7,071 bases of DNA, from assembly GCA_015491705.1 (NCBI GenBank), contig WFVK01000060.1, positions 1 through 7,071 of the forward strand, in the 5' to 3' direction. A program made the position numbers and the translations under genes. The notes below the pieces were generated by a model. That model made no database searches. It was given only the letters and a program-made list of their open reading frames with translations, and was not told the DNA's origin. The stretch is from Nitrospirota bacterium (GTDB lineage Bacteria > Nitrospirota > Thermodesulfovibrionia > UBA6902). Positions within the stretch are counted from its first letter, which is position 1, and every line of letters starts with the position of its first letter. Below are positions 6,680-7,071 of this stretch, one piece after another.

Positions 6680-6702
6680 CCTCCCCTTAACCTAAGGGGA
6701 GG
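6680..6702. terminator. Perfect 10-bp hairpin downstream of the transporter (possible terminator)
   Basis: CCTCCCCTTA and TAAGGGGAGG pair perfectly around an ACC loop. No T-run follows on the + strand and only a short TTTT is found beyond it on the - strand. Its role as a terminator is therefore uncertain, and it lies about 310 bases past the transporter stop. Confidence 0.3.
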
Positions 6703-6716
6703 AGTAAAACCCATCG

Positions 6717-6792
6717 CCTTATAACCCCTGAACCCTGAACCTGAAACAGGGTCCTCCGGCAGGCTCTCCTGCCCGTTTATGCAATATTAAGG
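6717..6792 (-). repeat. Repeat copy 7, full-length 76-bp element
   Basis: On the - strand it begins CCTTAATATTGCATAAACG, followed by the perfect core GGCAGGAGAGCCTGCC, and it ends GGGGTTATAAGG. The ends CCTTATAAC (+ strand, 6717) and GCAATATTAAGG give the same CCTT/AAGG termini as copies 2 and 4. The part distal to the core is unlike the others and contains tandem CCCTGAA heptamers (6726-6746), so only the termini, box and core are conserved. Confidence 0.6.
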
Positions 6793-6833
6793 TACAGTTG
6801 TAATGAAGTTTAAAATTATGCAGCACATCATGT

Positions 6834-6875
6834 CAATGCGCGATAAGGGCAGGCAGCCGCCAGGGGACTGTTTCG
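6834..6875 (+). repeat. Repeat copy 8, degenerate
   Basis: GATAAGGGCAGGCAGCC and then GCCAGGGGACTGTTTC align, with small gaps, to the - strand of copy 7 (ATAAACGGGCAGGAGAGCC, then GCCGGAGGACCCTGTTTC). Copies 7 and 8 face each other head to head and form a long imperfect inverted repeat. The TTGCATAA box is reduced to AATGCGCGATAA and the stem is broken. Confidence 0.4.
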
Positions 6876-6879
6876 CTTC

Positions 6880-6901
6880 ACATGTGATGACATGTTAAAA
6901 T
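6880..6901 (+). promoter_or_regulatory. Dyad and candidate -10 element before the secreted-protein gene
   Basis: ACATGT-GATG-ACATGT (6880-6895) is a perfect dyad that directly abuts TAAAAT (6896-6901), a five-of-six match to the -10 consensus. No good -35 is seen about 17 bases upstream. With the -10 here, transcription would start at or very near the GTG at 6908. A repressor or activator binding the dyad would control this promoter. Confidence 0.35.
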
Positions 6902-6907
6902 ATATCT

Positions 6908-7071
6908 GTGAATAAAACAAATGCCATTATCCTGGCGGGGCTGGCGTTGCTGACAACTGTTTTCCCTCATGCAGCCTTCGGACGGTCAGGAACCCTGAAT
7001 ATAATTTATACGGGAAGCATGAACGGTAAACTCGAGCCGTGCGGATGCTCTCCAAAGACCGATTACGGAGG
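6908..7071 (+). CDS. Secreted protein, UshA/metallophosphoesterase-like N-terminus (3' truncated)
   Basis: The first 54 codons are visible. A short basic start (VNKTN), a hydrophobic stretch of about 16 residues (AIILAGLALLTTVFPH) and a likely cleavage after AAFG form a signal peptide, so the product is exported. The mature start reads LNIIYTGSMNGKLEPCGCSP. A strand followed by a TG-x-x-x-G turn resembles the N-terminus of UshA/5'-nucleotidase-like metallophosphoesterases. The variant with LEPCGC occurs in related exported proteins in which the usual D-x-H metal ligands are replaced. Catalytic regions lie beyond the window, so activity cannot be judged. The GTG at 6908 is the only start after an in-frame TAA at 6896-6898 that keeps the whole signal peptide. 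No ribosome binding site is present, and the -10-like element just upstream suggests a leaderless or weakly translated mRNA. Confidence 0.6.
   Translation, partial: MNKTNAIILAGLALLTTVFPHAAFGRSGTLNIIYTGSMNGKLEPCGCSPKTDYG

Larger units (their letters stand above)
6371..6907. other. Gene-free 537-base interval filled with repeats
   Basis: I see no convincing gene between the transporter stop and the GTG at 6908. The interval holds repeat copies 4-8, a perfect 10-bp hairpin (6680-6702) and short tandem heptamers (6726-6746). On the - strand one frame between 6646 and 6452 stays open for 64 codons and reads protein-like in its centre (SEIAKEVDMRAEYFLKES). Its only well-placed ATG (6541) gives just 29 residues, no ribosome site was found, and both ends lie inside repeats. 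I do not call it a gene. Confidence 0.55.

Noticed and set aside
6365..6875. CRISPR array
   Set aside because: The copies occur in both orientations, at irregular spacing and with divergent sequence. No uniform spacers or cas genes are present.

Overview
The window looks like a chromosomal segment of a Gram-negative, probably respiratory bacterium. It carries a ResB-type cytochrome c assembly protein, a PilJ-type chemoreceptor, an RpoD/SigA-class sigma factor and a UMF1-family transporter. Composition is moderate, roughly half G+C by eye. The gene types would fit Nitrospirota or a delta-proteobacterial lineage, but this is inference; nothing in the window is taxonomically decisive.

Layout. 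(1) 2-460 (+): C-terminal part of a ResB-like membrane protein, cut by the window edge and followed by a strong palindromic terminator (490-536). (2) 651-2937 (+): a probable regulatory operon. It holds an orphan NarL/LuxR-type response regulator, a possible 20-codon leader ORF with a near-perfect ribosome binding site, and an RpoD-like sigma factor whose ATG overlaps the leader stop codon. (3) 2975-4585 (-): a 536-residue methyl-accepting chemotaxis protein convergent with the sigma gene; the 37-base gap between them is almost filled by a hairpin repeat. (4) 4586-5047: a gap of about 460 bases with several inverted repeats, one full repeat element and the probable promoter of the next gene. 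(5) 5048-6370 (+): a 12-TM-type UMF1/Atg22-like MFS transporter starting at TTG. (6) 6371-6907: 537 bases without a convincing gene, packed with copies of the same repeat family. (7) 6908-7071 (+): start of a secreted protein with a signal peptide and a Cys-Gly-Cys motif, cut by the right edge.

The most notable structure is a family of short palindromic repeats, eight copies by eye (2944-2974, 4876-4952, 5003-5018, 6365-6443, 6450-6509, 6620-6662, 6717-6792, about 6834-6875). The core is a 6-bp stem with a four-base loop (type GGCAGG-AGAG-CCTGCC), usually preceded by TTGCATAA. Three copies appear full length at 76-79 bp and are bounded by CCTT...AAGG inverted ends. All copies lie in intergenic DNA or touch stop codons, and at least one stem shows a compensated base change. 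They look like a REP/MITE-type non-autonomous element; no transposase is in the window.

How the genes relate: the response regulator and sigma factor plausibly form one regulatory unit (phosphorelay output plus promoter-specificity factor). The receptor, transporter and secreted protein look like separate transcription units. Nothing here links them into one pathway.
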